This document shows positions 37,939 to 47,301 of a stretch of 64,000 nucleotides of DNA, in pieces. Both the position numbers and the translations under genes were made by a program. Position 1 is the stretch's first letter. Every line of letters begins with the position of its first letter. A model generated the notes under the pieces. The model had not been told where the DNA came from. It saw nothing but the letters and a program-made list of their open reading frames with translations, and searched no databases. Source of the DNA: Ruminiclostridium herbifermentans (GTDB taxonomy: Bacteria > Bacillota > Clostridia > Acetivibrionales > DSM-1351); contig NZ_CP061336.1 of the NCBI RefSeq assembly GCF_005473905.2, positions 744,001-808,000 on the forward strand. Direction: 5' to 3'.

Positions 37939-39327
37939 ATGTTCGCAACTTTTATATTATTATGGGTTATTTCTATATTATTAATTTATGCAAACCCTAA
38001 AACCACATGGGCTTGGTGGGGAAGTGCCTGCTTCTTTTTAAATGGTTTTGGTGGTGTTGCTGTGATATTTAGTGACAATATTATACCCTATGTAGCAAAG
38101 TTAAATTGTATTAAATTATGGAAAATTTGTTGTATTATACAATGTATTGCGGATATATTGCATCATTACTTTGCAACATATGCATTTATGTGCTTTGCAC
38201 TCTATTTTACAAAGTTTTTAGGTATTAAGATTAGTACTGCTACAAAACACTTTATTTTATTTTTATTAGCCATGCCAAGTATTGGGACATTTATTATATA
38301 TCCACAATTTGAGCCTAGTTATAAACTATTATCCGCTTGGGTAGTTCCATATACCATAGTTGCTAATGCTATACTAATTATTAGTGTAATAAAAGAAAAA
38401 GAATGTTCAGAGCGGTATCATAAAGTATTGGTTTGCATTTGTGCTACTCCTACCACCTTAATATTAATGTGGACTAGTTACTTATCGGTTGCAATGGGTA
38501 TTGATAGGGCATGGGAACTAAATATATATATAATACTGGCTCAGTTTATAATATTTGTTACAATAGCATTTAAGCACGGAATACTTGGTATAAGACTTAG
38601 AGTTGAAAGAAGTAATTTAGATGAAGCTATAGATACTACTATGAGTGGAATGAGTATAATATCTCATGCTATTAAAAATGAATCTGCAACAATTAATCTA
38701 TGTGTTGATACAATACGGGCAACAGCAAACTTAGATGCAAATACTGAGAGAAAATTAAATATCATTAAGAATTCTAGCAGAAATCTATCTGATTTCGCTC
38801 AGAGAATTAATAAATTCAGAATATATGATATGGACTTAGAACCCCATGACCTAAAAAGTTTAGTTGATAAAACAATTACACAGGTTTCCCCTATGCTTTT
38901 TAATAAGGATATTAAAATAATTAACAAGTGCAAAGAAAATATTACTGTAACCGTAGATTCTGTACATGCTTCAGAGGTTCTTAAAAACTTGATTATAAAT
39001 TCGATTGAAGCTATTGAGACTAATGGAATTATTAGGATAGAATCAGAATATGTGAATAATAAGGTATGTTTATCTGTTATAGACAATGGAATTGGGATTG
39101 ATCCTGAAAATATTAAAAAGGTACTGACTCCATTTTACTCAACTAAAAAAAGTAATAATAATTTTGGACTTGGTCTAAGCTACTGTTATAGAGTTATGAA
39201 ATGCCACAAGGGAAACCTGAAAATATCTAGTAAAGTAAATCAAGGGACCAAAATGTCACTGTTTTTTCCTGCAAAAAGAGTATTTAGCTTAAACAGTATT
39301 TCTGTAAAGGCTGAATCAAACAGTTAG
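37939..39327 (+). CDS. Orphan membrane sensor histidine kinase
   Basis: The 462 residues begin with six or seven predicted transmembrane helices (1-225). A dimerisation helix carries the putative phospho-acceptor histidine in SHAIKNE (about 247). An HATPase domain follows, with N-box NLIINSIEAI, G1 DNGIGIDP and G2 GLGLSYC. No periplasmic sensor domain, PAS or HAMP domain is evident. No response regulator is adjacent, so it could feed a distant regulator; in clostridia orphan kinases often act on Spo0A, which is inference. RBS TTAGGAG precedes ATG 37939. Confidence 0.88.
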   Translation: MFATFILLWVISILLIYANPKTTWAWWGSACFFLNGFGGVAVIFSDNIIPYVAKLNCIKLWKICCIIQCIADILHHYFATYAFMCFALYFTKFLGIKISTATKHFILFLLAMPSIGTFIIYPQFEPSYKLLSAWVVPYTIVANAILIISVIKEKECSERYHKVLVCICATPTTLILMWTSYLSVAMGIDRAWELNIYIILAQFIIFVTIAFKHGILGIRLRVERSNLDEAIDTTMSGMSIISHAIKNESATINLCVDTIRATANLDANTERKLNIIKNSSRNLSDFAQRINKFRIYDMDLEPHDLKSLVDKTITQVSPMLFNKDIKIINKCKENITVTVDSVHASEVLKNLIINSIEAIETNGIIRIESEYVNNKVCLSVIDNGIGIDPENIKKVLTPFYSTKKSNNNFGLGLSYCYRVMKCHKGNLKISSKVNQGTKMSLFFPAKRVFSLNSISVKAESNS

Positions 39328-39416
39328 ATAATATCATATTGATAAGTTTGAATTTATACTTTTTAATTTATACTATTCAGATAGAAGAATTGACAATAAT
39401 TAATAAATATAGAATA

Positions 39417-39454
39417 AAAGTGGAACTTATAGAATGACTATAGGTTCCGCTTTT
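39417..39454 (+). terminator. Terminator of the histidine kinase gene
   Basis: AAAAGTGGAAC...TATA pairs with TATAGGTTCCGCTTTT (one G-T pair), ending in a T-run. Confidence 0.8.
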
Positions 39455-39583
39455 GTATTTGTATACTTTTTATAAAAAATACATACATGTTAGAATACTT
39501 CTTTAAGCTTGGGCATAGAAATAGTGGTGTAGGGAAATAATCAAAAATCAGATTTTAACATTTTAGTGTGAGGTGGCATAAAG

Positions 39584-40360
39584 ATGCATAAACTATTAAG
39601 TTTAATTTTGGCTTGTGGGATTATAATGAGTATTTTTACAGGTTGTGCTCTTCTTGATAATAATGGAGATGCTGCAAATAGTGACGAATTAACTCCCACT
39701 AGTAGTGTCACAATGGGTGACACTGAAGCAAGTGGGTTAAAGGATAAAACCCCAGTTCAACTATATTTTATAAATGAACAGGGTAATAAACTAGCACCAG
39801 AAATCAGATATATAGATAATGCTGAAGCAAATAAAGGAAATGCATATCTAGCTACAGTTATTTTAAAAGAACTTATAAAAGGCCCAGAAAAAGGAAGCCA
39901 ATTGCAGCCTTCTATTCCAGAGGGAACGACAGTTCATTCTGATGTGACCATTAAGGATGGAGTGGCTACAGTGGATCTGTCAAAGGAATTTGTTAATAAG
40001 CATCCAGGAGGTAAGAAAAAAGAGCAGTTAACACTTTATTCTATAGTAAATTCTCTTACTGAAATAAAGGAAATTAAATCAGTACAATTTAAAATTGAAG
40101 GCAAGGTAAGAAAAGAGTATAAAGGGAACTACCAAATTGATGTTGCATATCCAAGATCAGCATACATAATTACATCACAACCAACAGGTAATAGCAGCAA
40201 TGTTGAAGCAGCTGCAGACAATAAGGAATTAACAAATGATAATAGTAAGGAAAAATTAAAGGAAGATACTTCAAAAGATAAAAAAACTACTACAGAAAAA
40301 GTTGACGATGCTGATGATGTAGAAACAATTGGAGAGATAGATGAAGAATTGCTAGAGTAA
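39584..40360 (+). CDS. GerMN-domain lipoprotein
   Basis: Exported lipoprotein of 258 residues. The signal peptide ends in the lipobox FTGC (lipidated Cys about residue 22). A GerMN domain (about 55-185) follows, recognisable from VQLYFINEQGNKL, TVILKELIKGPEKGS and TVHSDVTIKDGVATVDLSKEF. The C-terminal 70 residues are an acidic, Lys/Asp/Thr-rich tail. In Bacillus GerM is needed for sporulation and germination. The single GerMN domain fits other clostridial lipoproteins. Confidence 0.9.
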   Translation: MHKLLSLILACGIIMSIFTGCALLDNNGDAANSDELTPTSSVTMGDTEASGLKDKTPVQLYFINEQGNKLAPEIRYIDNAEANKGNAYLATVILKELIKGPEKGSQLQPSIPEGTTVHSDVTIKDGVATVDLSKEFVNKHPGGKKKEQLTLYSIVNSLTEIKEIKSVQFKIEGKVRKEYKGNYQIDVAYPRSAYIITSQPTGNSSNVEAAADNKELTNDNSKEKLKEDTSKDKKTTTEKVDDADDVETIGEIDEELLE

Positions 40361-40445
40361 AATTAGTTATTACTCGGATTGGGAATAACTATAACATTGA
40401 TTTACGAATATTCTGAACTGTTTTGATGTTTACAAATTTAAGAAT

Positions 40446-40515
40446 AATAAGGTATCTAAAGGCGATTGTATGACGTAGTTTGTTGTACACTACCACCTAA
40501 TTGATACCTTATTTT
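40446..40515. terminator. Long hairpin after the GerMN gene
   Basis: AATAAGGTATC (40446-40456) pairs with GATACCTTATT (40503-40513), followed by TTT. The loop is long (about 46 bases). Confidence 0.65.
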
Positions 40516-40538
40516 TATATGAATGCTATTAACCCTCT

Positions 40539-40754
40539 TTAATGTCCGCAGCATCCGCCACAAACATGCTTATTTGGGCAATCTCCGTCGCTTGATTTTC
40601 TTGATTGAATTATATTAATATTTTTAAACACGGCCTCTAAGTCGTTGCTTCCACATTCTGGGCAGTTTATTTGCTTATTTTCACGTTCACTCATTTTAGC
40701 CATTATGTTAAATTCATTTCCGCACTTTGAACATTTCAAATCGTAAAAGGGCAT
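40539..40754 (-). CDS. FmdB-family zinc ribbon protein
   Basis: A 71-residue protein with the FmdB-type opening MPFYDLKCSKCGNEF and a second CPEC pair, forming one zinc ribbon. The C terminus has the Cys/Gly-rich tail HVCGGCCGH. FmdB-like proteins are putative regulators with unknown targets. RBS AGGAGG precedes the start. Monocistronic and convergent with the GerMN gene. Confidence 0.85.
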   Translation of the reverse strand: MPFYDLKCSKCGNEFNIMAKMSERENKQINCPECGSNDLEAVFKNINIIQSRKSSDGDCPNKHVCGGCCGH

Positions 40755-41172
40755 ATTAAAACCTCCTGTATAGAAAAAGATAAATCTATTTTATCACAAT
40801 CTATGAACAAGTTTAAGACTGATATATTAAGGTCTTTTTAATCTGTGTATTTATTGTCAAAAGCTAAAAGTAACCAAAACCGCGAATAAATAACGCATTA
40901 AAAACAAAAAATAATCATCAGTGCTATATGCCTATAACTCGAAGAATAAGTTTGAGCGAAATTATTATATACTCCACTAAACACAAGGTATCTCTTTAAA
41001 ACTAATTACTAACACAATATTTTTTGGCACATATCAGTTGCTATAAATAGCTTTAAACAATAGAGTTGGTAAAGATATATAACCCTTTGTGTTAAACCGG
41101 GGTTTTTCGAAAAGAAATGTTCTACATAGAAAATATATTATTTTTGTACGCAAAGTTGGAGTGGAGGTTTTT
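40755..41172. other. Intergenic region between divergent fmdB-like and ku
   Basis: About 420 AT-rich bases that must hold the promoters of both genes. No gene seen. The ku leader (41090-41172) looks similar to the carD leader. Confidence 0.45.
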
Positions 41173-42138
41173 ATGCATACAGTATGGAAAGGTTCAATTA
41201 GCTTTGGATTGGTAAATATACCAGTTAAAATGTTCACAGCAACAGAAGACAAGGATGTAAGGTTTAAATATATTCACAAGGAATGCAATACACCCGTTAA
41301 GTATAAAAAAATGTGTCCAGCCTGTAACAAGGAGGTGCAGCCCAATGATATAGTTAAAGGATATGAATATGAACCAGGTAAATTTGTTATCCTGACTGAA
41401 GAAGATTTTGCTTCTATTGATACAAAAGGTGAAAAAACAGTTGAAATAATGGATTTTGTTAGATTAGAAGAAATTGATCCGGTTTATTTTGATAAAACCT
41501 ATTATTTAGCACCGCAAGAGACAGGTGGTAAAGCATATACACTGCTAAGGGAAGCGCTTAATGGGAAAAACAGAATTGCTGTTGCAAAAATAACTATTAG
41601 AGAGCGTGAATCACTGGCAGTTATCAGAGTGTACAACAATGTTTTAGTTCTGGAAACAATATTTTATCCTGATGAGGTCAAGGATTTCAAGGAGGTTCCT
41701 GGTATCCCTGAAAATGTGCAAACTACAAAGGCTGAATTAGATATGGCCTCGCAGTTGATTGATAATCTTACTGATGTATTCAACCCAGATAAATATGTTG
41801 ATACTTACCGTGAAAAGCTTTTTGAAGTGATTACAGCAAAGGTTGAGGGTAAAAATATCGTTGAGAAAAAAGAAACTTCAAAAGATAATATAATAAGTTT
41901 GATGGAGGCGTTACAACAGAGTATACAAATGTCAAAGGGTGCTAAACAGGATAAAGGCACTGATTCTGGTAAGGTTAAAAAAGCTGTAAACTCTGGCGCA
42001 AAAAGTAAAAGAGATAAAGTATCAAAAGCAAGTAAAGCAGATAAAACAGATGAGACAGATAAAACTGGTACTAGTGAAGCTGACATTGAAAAGCCTAAAG
42101 CAAAAACTCGAAAGACAAAGGAGACAGTGAAAACATGA
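41173..42138 (+). CDS. ku: Ku, DNA-end-binding protein of bacterial NHEJ
   Basis: Homodimeric ring that binds double-strand ends and recruits LigD. The 322 residues open with the bacterial Ku signature MHTVWKGSISFGLVNIPV. The core continues to about residue 250 (FNPDKYVDTYREKL). A Lys-rich, low-complexity C-terminal tail (about 255-322) resembles the DNA-binding tails of other bacterial Ku proteins. Start ATG 41173 with GTGGAGG; the frame is open further upstream to 41089. The stop overlaps the ligase start (ATGA). Confidence 0.96.
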   Translation: MHTVWKGSISFGLVNIPVKMFTATEDKDVRFKYIHKECNTPVKYKKMCPACNKEVQPNDIVKGYEYEPGKFVILTEEDFASIDTKGEKTVEIMDFVRLEEIDPVYFDKTYYLAPQETGGKAYTLLREALNGKNRIAVAKITIRERESLAVIRVYNNVLVLETIFYPDEVKDFKEVPGIPENVQTTKAELDMASQLIDNLTDVFNPDKYVDTYREKLFEVITAKVEGKNIVEKKETSKDNIISLMEALQQSIQMSKGAKQDKGTDSGKVKKAVNSGAKSKRDKVSKASKADKTDETDKTGTSEADIEKPKAKTRKTKETVKT

Positions 42139-43109
42139 ATTGGATAACTCCTATGGAACCAATCAATTGCAACACTGTCAAGGAGGATTCTGAATATATC
42201 CATGAAATAAAATGGGATGGTATCAGAGGGCTGGTTTATTTACTAAATGGACAGCTTAATATATATACAAAGAAGGGTAATACAAGAACTGTATTTTATC
42301 CTGAACTTGATGTTATATATGACGAATTTAAAAGCAATGATATTATACTAGACGGTGAAATTATTGTATTAGATAAGAATGGTATACCTTCATTTTATAA
42401 CAGCCTTGTACGTGAAAGTGTTAAAAGTATAAAGAACTTAAAATATTATCAAGATAATTATCCAATAAATTATATAGTTTTTGATATTTTAAAGTATAGA
42501 GACGAGCTATTGACAAATTATCCTTTACAACAGAGAAGGCAGCTTCTGGAACAACTCTTAAGTTCATTGGTAAATAAAAATAACATCATTTACTTATCAG
42601 AAATATATACAGATGGAAAAGAGTTATTTGAAAAAATGAAGCAAAAAAATATGGAAGGAATAGTTTCAAAGAAAATAAATAGCATGTATTTGCAGGGTAA
42701 ACAACATGATGCTTGGTTTAAAACTAAGTTTACAAAAAGAATGCTTTGCATAATCGGAGGTGTGATTTGGAAGTACGGAGAGGCTAATTCTTTGATATTA
42801 GGGATAAAAGCTAACGAGGATAAAAAAATAAACTATATTGGAAAAGCTTCTTTAGGGCTAAAAGGGTCAGATCTAAAGCTGCTTAAGGAATACAGAGATA
42901 AGTTGATACAGGAAGAGTGTCCATTTTCAGAAAGTAGCATAAAATGTTTGAACACAAAGGAAAATGAACTTACATGGATATCTCCTTTAATAACTTGTTG
43001 GATTAGCTATCTTGAGTTATCTAATGATGGTCATCTAAGGCATCCAAAAATTTTAGGATTTACATCACTGCCTGCTGAAGAAGCCAATGGAAAGGTGCTG
43101 ACAGACTAA
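42135..43109 (+). CDS. ligD: LigD-type ATP-dependent DNA ligase (stand-alone ligase domain)
   Basis: Seals the break in non-homologous end joining. The adenylation motif EIKWDGIRG carries the nucleotidyl-acceptor Lys26. Further motifs are DGEIIVLDKNG, a FDILKY segment and EGIVSKK. An OB-fold C-terminal part (about 200-324) completes a LigD-type ligase. Polymerase and phosphoesterase domains are not fused here. The gene overlaps ku by four bases and the polymerase gene by one, so the three are tightly coupled. Confidence 0.94.
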   Translation: MNWITPMEPINCNTVKEDSEYIHEIKWDGIRGLVYLLNGQLNIYTKKGNTRTVFYPELDVIYDEFKSNDIILDGEIIVLDKNGIPSFYNSLVRESVKSIKNLKYYQDNYPINYIVFDILKYRDELLTNYPLQQRRQLLEQLLSSLVNKNNIIYLSEIYTDGKELFEKMKQKNMEGIVSKKINSMYLQGKQHDAWFKTKFTKRMLCIIGGVIWKYGEANSLILGIKANEDKKINYIGKASLGLKGSDLKLLKEYRDKLIQEECPFSESSIKCLNTKENELTWISPLITCWISYLELSNDGHLRHPKILGFTSLPAEEANGKVLTD

Positions 43110-44014
43110 TGGATATAGTTGATATAAAGCTTAAAATTGAAAATAAGATAATAGATTTAACAAACCCAGACAAACTACTTTGGCCTGAAGCTGATATTAC
43201 AAAAAAACGTTATGTTGAGACAATGACTGTATTAGCTCCATTTATAATCAAGTATTCTAAAAACAGGTTATTAACCGCTATAAGATATCCTCACGGAATT
43301 GGAGGTAAAAGCTTTTTTCAGAAAGAAAAGCCTGACAATACACCAGAATGGATAAAAACTGTAAAATTTAATGACAAAAACTATATTGTAGTAAATTCTG
43401 CTGCAACTCTTATTTGGCTATGTACACAGGCAGTTTTAGAGTTTCATACAAGCTTTAATGCATACAATAATTTAGACCATCCTTCCCATTTGGTATTTGA
43501 TCTAGACCCAGATGATAATCAGGACTTTAGGGAGGTTTCAGAAATTGCTTTAAGTATATATGAAACACTTGAAACATTAGGAATAAATGGATTTGTAAAA
43601 ACATCGGGAGCTTCAGGACTTCAAATATATATCCCAACAGCATCAAAATATGACTATAATTCAGCAAGAAAATTAAATGAGTTTTTTGCACAGTATTTTA
43701 TTCAAAAGCTAAGCAAAAAACTGACCATTGAGAGGTTGAAGAAGAACAGGGATGGTAAAACATATTTTGATTATATGCAAATGTGGTATGGTAAAACAAT
43801 AATAGCTCCATATTCACCAAGGGCAGTAATGAGTGCTGCTGTATCCACACCTTTGGAATGGAAAGAATTGAATTGGGCTCGTCCTGAGTTGTTTACACTA
43901 AATAATATAGCTGCTCGGCTTGAACAAAAAGGTGATTTATTTGAGGCAAGCCTTCATTGTAAAAATAACGAGCAATTAGATGAGATTTTAAAAAAACTCA
44001 ATACAATAAATTAG
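43109..44014 (+). CDS. LigD-type NHEJ polymerase/primase (stand-alone PolDom)
   Basis: Fills gaps at break ends with a preference for ribonucleotides (family knowledge). The 301 residues belong to the LigD polymerase (AEP primase) family: NPDKLLWPEADITK near the start, RYPHGIGG, the metal motif FDLDPDD (about 129-135) and TSGASGLQIYIP. Its ATG overlaps the ligase stop. Together with ku and the ligase it forms a minimal split NHEJ system, with no phosphoesterase domain in view. Confidence 0.94.
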   Translation: MDIVDIKLKIENKIIDLTNPDKLLWPEADITKKRYVETMTVLAPFIIKYSKNRLLTAIRYPHGIGGKSFFQKEKPDNTPEWIKTVKFNDKNYIVVNSAATLIWLCTQAVLEFHTSFNAYNNLDHPSHLVFDLDPDDNQDFREVSEIALSIYETLETLGINGFVKTSGASGLQIYIPTASKYDYNSARKLNEFFAQYFIQKLSKKLTIERLKKNRDGKTYFDYMQMWYGKTIIAPYSPRAVMSAAVSTPLEWKELNWARPELFTLNNIAARLEQKGDLFEASLHCKNNEQLDEILKKLNTIN

Positions 44015-44017
44015 GTA

Positions 44018-44058
44018 CTCAGCATTCTAACAATTTCAACTTCGAAAGCTGAGTTTTT
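44018..44058 (+). terminator. Terminator of the NHEJ operon
   Basis: ACTCAGC (44018-44024) pairs with GCTGAGT (44048-44054), followed by TTTT. Confidence 0.75.
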
Positions 44059-44260
44059 ATATGTATATTTTATTATCAAGGCAAAACTGACAACTAGCAT
44101 GTGTTGGTGGCAGATTTATTCCCTAAATAGTTGTTATATTATTAAAATTTGTATACAATGAAAATAATGCAGGTTTTAATAGGAAATATAATCCATTATA
44201 ATGTGTAGAGTAAATTAATTATTTGGCTGAAAAGGCTAGAAAACAACTGGAGGTAATAAA

Positions 44261-45277
44261 ATGAGAGTATTGGTAACTGGAGGAGCAGGTTATATAGGAA
44301 GTCACACCTGTGTTGAATTATTGTCTGCAGGACATGAGGTAATAATTGTCGATAATTTATGTAATAGCAAGGAAATGGTATTAGATAGAATAAAGAAAAT
44401 TACCAACAAGGATATAAGATTTTATAAAATAGATATTACAGACAGAGATGAGTTGGAAAAGGTATTTATCAGTGAAAAAATAGATGTTGTAATTCATTTT
44501 GCAGGATTAAAGGCTGTAGGTGAATCAGTAGCCATACCGCTAAAATATTATTATAATAATTTAACAGGAACTTTAATACTATGTGAGTTAATGCAGAAAT
44601 ATAAAGTGAAAAACTTGGTGTTTAGTTCTTCTGCAACTGTGTATGGTGATCCTATTAGTGTTCCCATTTCTGAAGAATTTTCGCTCTCATGCACAAATCC
44701 TTATGGCAGAACAAAACTAATGATAGAAGAGATACTAAGGGATTTATATATATCGGATAACACATGGAATATTGCAATATTAAGATACTTTAATCCTATT
44801 GGTGCACATATAAGTGGGATAATAGGAGAGGATCCTAATGGTATTCCTAACAATTTGGTTCCGTACATTGCTCAGGTTGCAGTTGGAAAGCTTAAGGTGC
44901 TTAACGTGTATGGAAATGATTATGATACCGTTGACGGCACAGGAGTAAGAGATTATATCCATGTAGTTGATTTAGCAAAAGGACATTTAAAAGCACTTGA
45001 TAAGTTGGTTGCAGAACACGTAGGGGTTAGGGAGTATAACTTGGGCACTGGCAGTGGGTACAGTGTACTTCAGGTAGTAAAGGCTTTTGAAAGAGCATGT
45101 GGCAAGGAAATTCCATATAAAATTGTAGATAGAAGACCTGGAGATATTGCAGCATGTTATGCAAAAACTGACAGAGCAAAAAATGAGTTGGGCTGGGAAG
45201 CCGAAAAAGGACTTGATGAAATGTGCCAAGACACATGGAGATGGCAATCATTAAATCCGGATGGTTATAACGCTTAG
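44261..45277 (+). CDS. galE: UDP-glucose 4-epimerase
   Basis: NAD-dependent interconversion of UDP-glucose and UDP-galactose. The 338 residues show GGAGYIGSH (8-16) for NAD, FAGLKAVGES, the catalytic SSSATVYG and YGRTK (Tyr-x-x-x-Lys pair), and a typical C-terminal sugar-binding part ending in the RRPGDIAACYA segment. RBS TGGAGGT. Followed by a sugar nucleotidyltransferase gene on the same strand 290 bases later, so both probably feed surface-polysaccharide precursors. Confidence 0.95.
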   Translation: MRVLVTGGAGYIGSHTCVELLSAGHEVIIVDNLCNSKEMVLDRIKKITNKDIRFYKIDITDRDELEKVFISEKIDVVIHFAGLKAVGESVAIPLKYYYNNLTGTLILCELMQKYKVKNLVFSSSATVYGDPISVPISEEFSLSCTNPYGRTKLMIEEILRDLYISDNTWNIAILRYFNPIGAHISGIIGEDPNGIPNNLVPYIAQVAVGKLKVLNVYGNDYDTVDGTGVRDYIHVVDLAKGHLKALDKLVAEHVGVREYNLGTGSGYSVLQVVKAFERACGKEIPYKIVDRRPGDIAACYAKTDRAKNELGWEAEKGLDEMCQDTWRWQSLNPDGYNA

Positions 45278-45452
45278 TCCGCATATATGGGACATGTTTA
45301 TACCAATATAGTTTTTTTCGAGTTTTGTTGTATATCTTTATAAATGGGGAGTATCCTCTAAATAAAGTAATAAAAAATTTTTAGTGTCCTTATTTGGCAT
45401 GGGAGGTTATGACCCGAAAATAAAGTTTGTACAACATGGTGCATTTTTGAGC

Positions 45453-45480
45453 ATGGAAAACCCGCAGGCGGCTTTTCCAT
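45453..45480. other. GC-rich hairpin between galE and the nucleotidyltransferase gene
   Basis: ATGGAAAA and TTTTCCAT flank a GC-rich centre (CCCGCAGGCGGC), forming a palindromic hairpin in otherwise AT-rich DNA. It may be a terminator, or an attenuator for the following gene. Confidence 0.5.
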
Positions 45481-45567
45481 AGTTTAGAGAAATCATTATA
45501 AATAGATGAGATTCCTATTAGTGAAGTCTTATAAAAAATATTTATCCTTATTGGTGTTGGAGGTTGT

Positions 45568-46491
45568 ATGATTAATAAAACTACTTTAGTAATTATGGCT
45601 GCAGGCATGGGCAGCAGATATGGAGGTTTAAAGCAAATAGACCCTGTCGGACCTAATGGTGAAATAATTATGGAATATTCCATATATGATGCTATAAAAG
45701 CAGGGTTTAGCAAAATTGTATTTATTATAAAAGAAGAGATAGAGGATACCTTCAGAGAAGTAATAGGAAAAAAGATTGAAGGTATAATTGATGTAGAATA
45801 CGTTTATCAGAAGCTGGACAATTTGCCAAATGGATTTAGTGTACCAGAGGGAAGGATTAAACCTTGGGGAACAGGACATGCGGTGCTATGTGCAAAAAAT
45901 GCTGTTAAAACACCATTTGCTGTAATTAATGCAGATGATTTTTATGGTGCAAATACATATAAGCTGCTGAATGATTTTCTATCCTCAAATAGTGATTCGG
46001 ATGACAAATACAAATATTGTATGGTTGGTTTCATAATAGAAAATACACTAACTGAAAATGGTCACGTTGCCAGAGGAGTATGCAACGTTGATGCTGCTGG
46101 GAACCTGTTAAGTATACATGAAAGAACCAAAATTATGAAATTTGATGATGAAACAAAATATACAGAAGATGATAAAAATTGGATTACAATACCTAAGAAC
46201 AGCATTGTATCAATGAATACATGGGGATTTAACCAAAGTATTTTTAACGAACTGGAGAACGGATTTCCAACATTCTTAAAAAATAGTAAGGATAATATAT
46301 TAAAAGCCGAATATTTTTTGCCTACAGTAGTAGATAATTTGATTAAAGCAGATAAAGCAGATGTTAAGGTGCTTTCAACCACAGATAAGTGGTACGGTGT
46401 CACATATCAGGAAGACAAGCCAACAGTTAAAAAATCTATTGGAGATATGGTTTTGAGCGGAAAGTATCCGAAGCTTCTATGGGAGAAATAA
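45568..46491 (+). CDS. Sugar-phosphate nucleotidyltransferase
   Basis: The 307 residues carry the N-terminal nucleotide-binding loop MAAGMGSRYGG and the sugar-binding GTGHAVLCA region. ADDFYG (about 123-128) holds the metal aspartate. No beta-helix follows. Such proteins are annotated as nucleotidyltransferases of the UDP-glucose or dTDP-glucose pyrophosphorylase superfamily. The exact sugar cannot be told. RBS TGGAGGT. Close to galE. Confidence 0.85.
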   Translation: MINKTTLVIMAAGMGSRYGGLKQIDPVGPNGEIIMEYSIYDAIKAGFSKIVFIIKEEIEDTFREVIGKKIEGIIDVEYVYQKLDNLPNGFSVPEGRIKPWGTGHAVLCAKNAVKTPFAVINADDFYGANTYKLLNDFLSSNSDSDDKYKYCMVGFIIENTLTENGHVARGVCNVDAAGNLLSIHERTKIMKFDDETKYTEDDKNWITIPKNSIVSMNTWGFNQSIFNELENGFPTFLKNSKDNILKAEYFLPTVVDNLIKADKADVKVLSTTDKWYGVTYQEDKPTVKKSIGDMVLSGKYPKLLWEK

Positions 46492-46749
46492 ATTTAATAA
46501 GTAAATATTTGGTTATTCGCAATACAAAAATTGTGCTTAACTATCGCAACAATAAACATTTATATAGGAATGGCATGTAAGTAACTGTAAAAAGAGTAAT
46601 TACATATTCACTTGAAAAACAGTAATATATGTAATATAATGTAAAATATATAAGTTATTTTACGACTTATGGATATACTTAGATTACATAAACGGTTTCT
46701 ACTGTTTACAGAAGTCTAGTATAAAAAACCTATGAAGTGAGGGATATAA

Positions 46750-47013
46750 ATGTATAATGACAAAACCTTAACTTGTAAAGAATGTGGAGAGGAATTTATC
46801 TTTTCTGCTGGTGAGCAAGAGTTTTTTGCTCAGAAAGGTTTTCAAAATGAACCTGTACGGTGTAAAGCTTGCAGAAGTAAAAGAGATACTTCAAATAAGA
46901 AGGAATTTTACGATGCTATTTGTGCTGAATGTGGGCAAGCTACAAAAGTTCCTTTTAAACCACATTTAGATAAACCTGTATATTGTAGTAACTGTTTTTC
47001 AAATAGAAAGTGA
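46750..47013 (+). CDS. Double zinc-ribbon protein (CxxC-type)
   Basis: The 87 residues carry two zinc ribbons: CKEC/CKAC in the first half and CAEC/CSNC in the second. The N terminus (TLTCKECGEEFIFSAGEQEFFAQKGF) is a common bacterial zinc-ribbon domain. The second ribbon is followed by a short basic end. Function unknown; probably nucleic-acid or protein binding. RBS AGTGAGGG. Transcribed alone. Confidence 0.85.
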   Translation: MYNDKTLTCKECGEEFIFSAGEQEFFAQKGFQNEPVRCKACRSKRDTSNKKEFYDAICAECGQATKVPFKPHLDKPVYCSNCFSNRK

Positions 47014-47049
47014 TACATATTTCTATATATAATTATTAATAATATAGGT

Positions 47050-47213
47050 GGGCTGACAAAGTCAATTACAGTTTCAGGCCTGAAAACGATGGAATATAGT
47101 ATTTCTAACGTATAGGAAATCATATATTTTTTATGCTTATTCTAAGGTTTGGTATTGGTAAATGACTCAAACTAATATTCGTACGTAGTTTGACTCAGCC
47201 TTCTTTTTTTATT
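47050..47213 (+). other. Possible structured RNA or long terminator
   Basis: The outer ends GGCTGACAAAGTCAA (from about 47051) and TTGACTCAGCC (ending about 47201) are largely complementary and are followed by TTCTTTTTTT. A perfect 14-base palindrome, TTTCAGGCCTGAAA, lies at 47072-47085. The stretch therefore folds and ends like a terminator. Confidence 0.5.
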
Positions 47214-47239
47214 TTAAGCAATTTGAGCAGTTAAGTATG

Positions 47240-47248
47240 TTATCCACA
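47240..47248 (+). promoter_or_regulatory. DnaA box (TTATCCACA)
   Basis: A perfect match to the consensus DnaA box TTATCCACA. Confidence 0.6.
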
Positions 47249-47292
47249 GTATTAATTCCTTAAAAGATTAGTTATTAACAAGGATATTCACA

Positions 47293-47301
47293 TTATCCAC
47301 A
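47293..47301 (+). promoter_or_regulatory. Second DnaA box (TTATCCACA)
   Basis: Identical and in the same orientation, 53 bases from the first. Both lie upstream of hpf in an AT-rich stretch. Confidence 0.6.

Noticed and set aside
47240..47301. Replication origin based on DnaA boxes
   Set aside because: Only two boxes, no dnaA/dnaN neighbours and no clustered AT-rich unwinding repeats.
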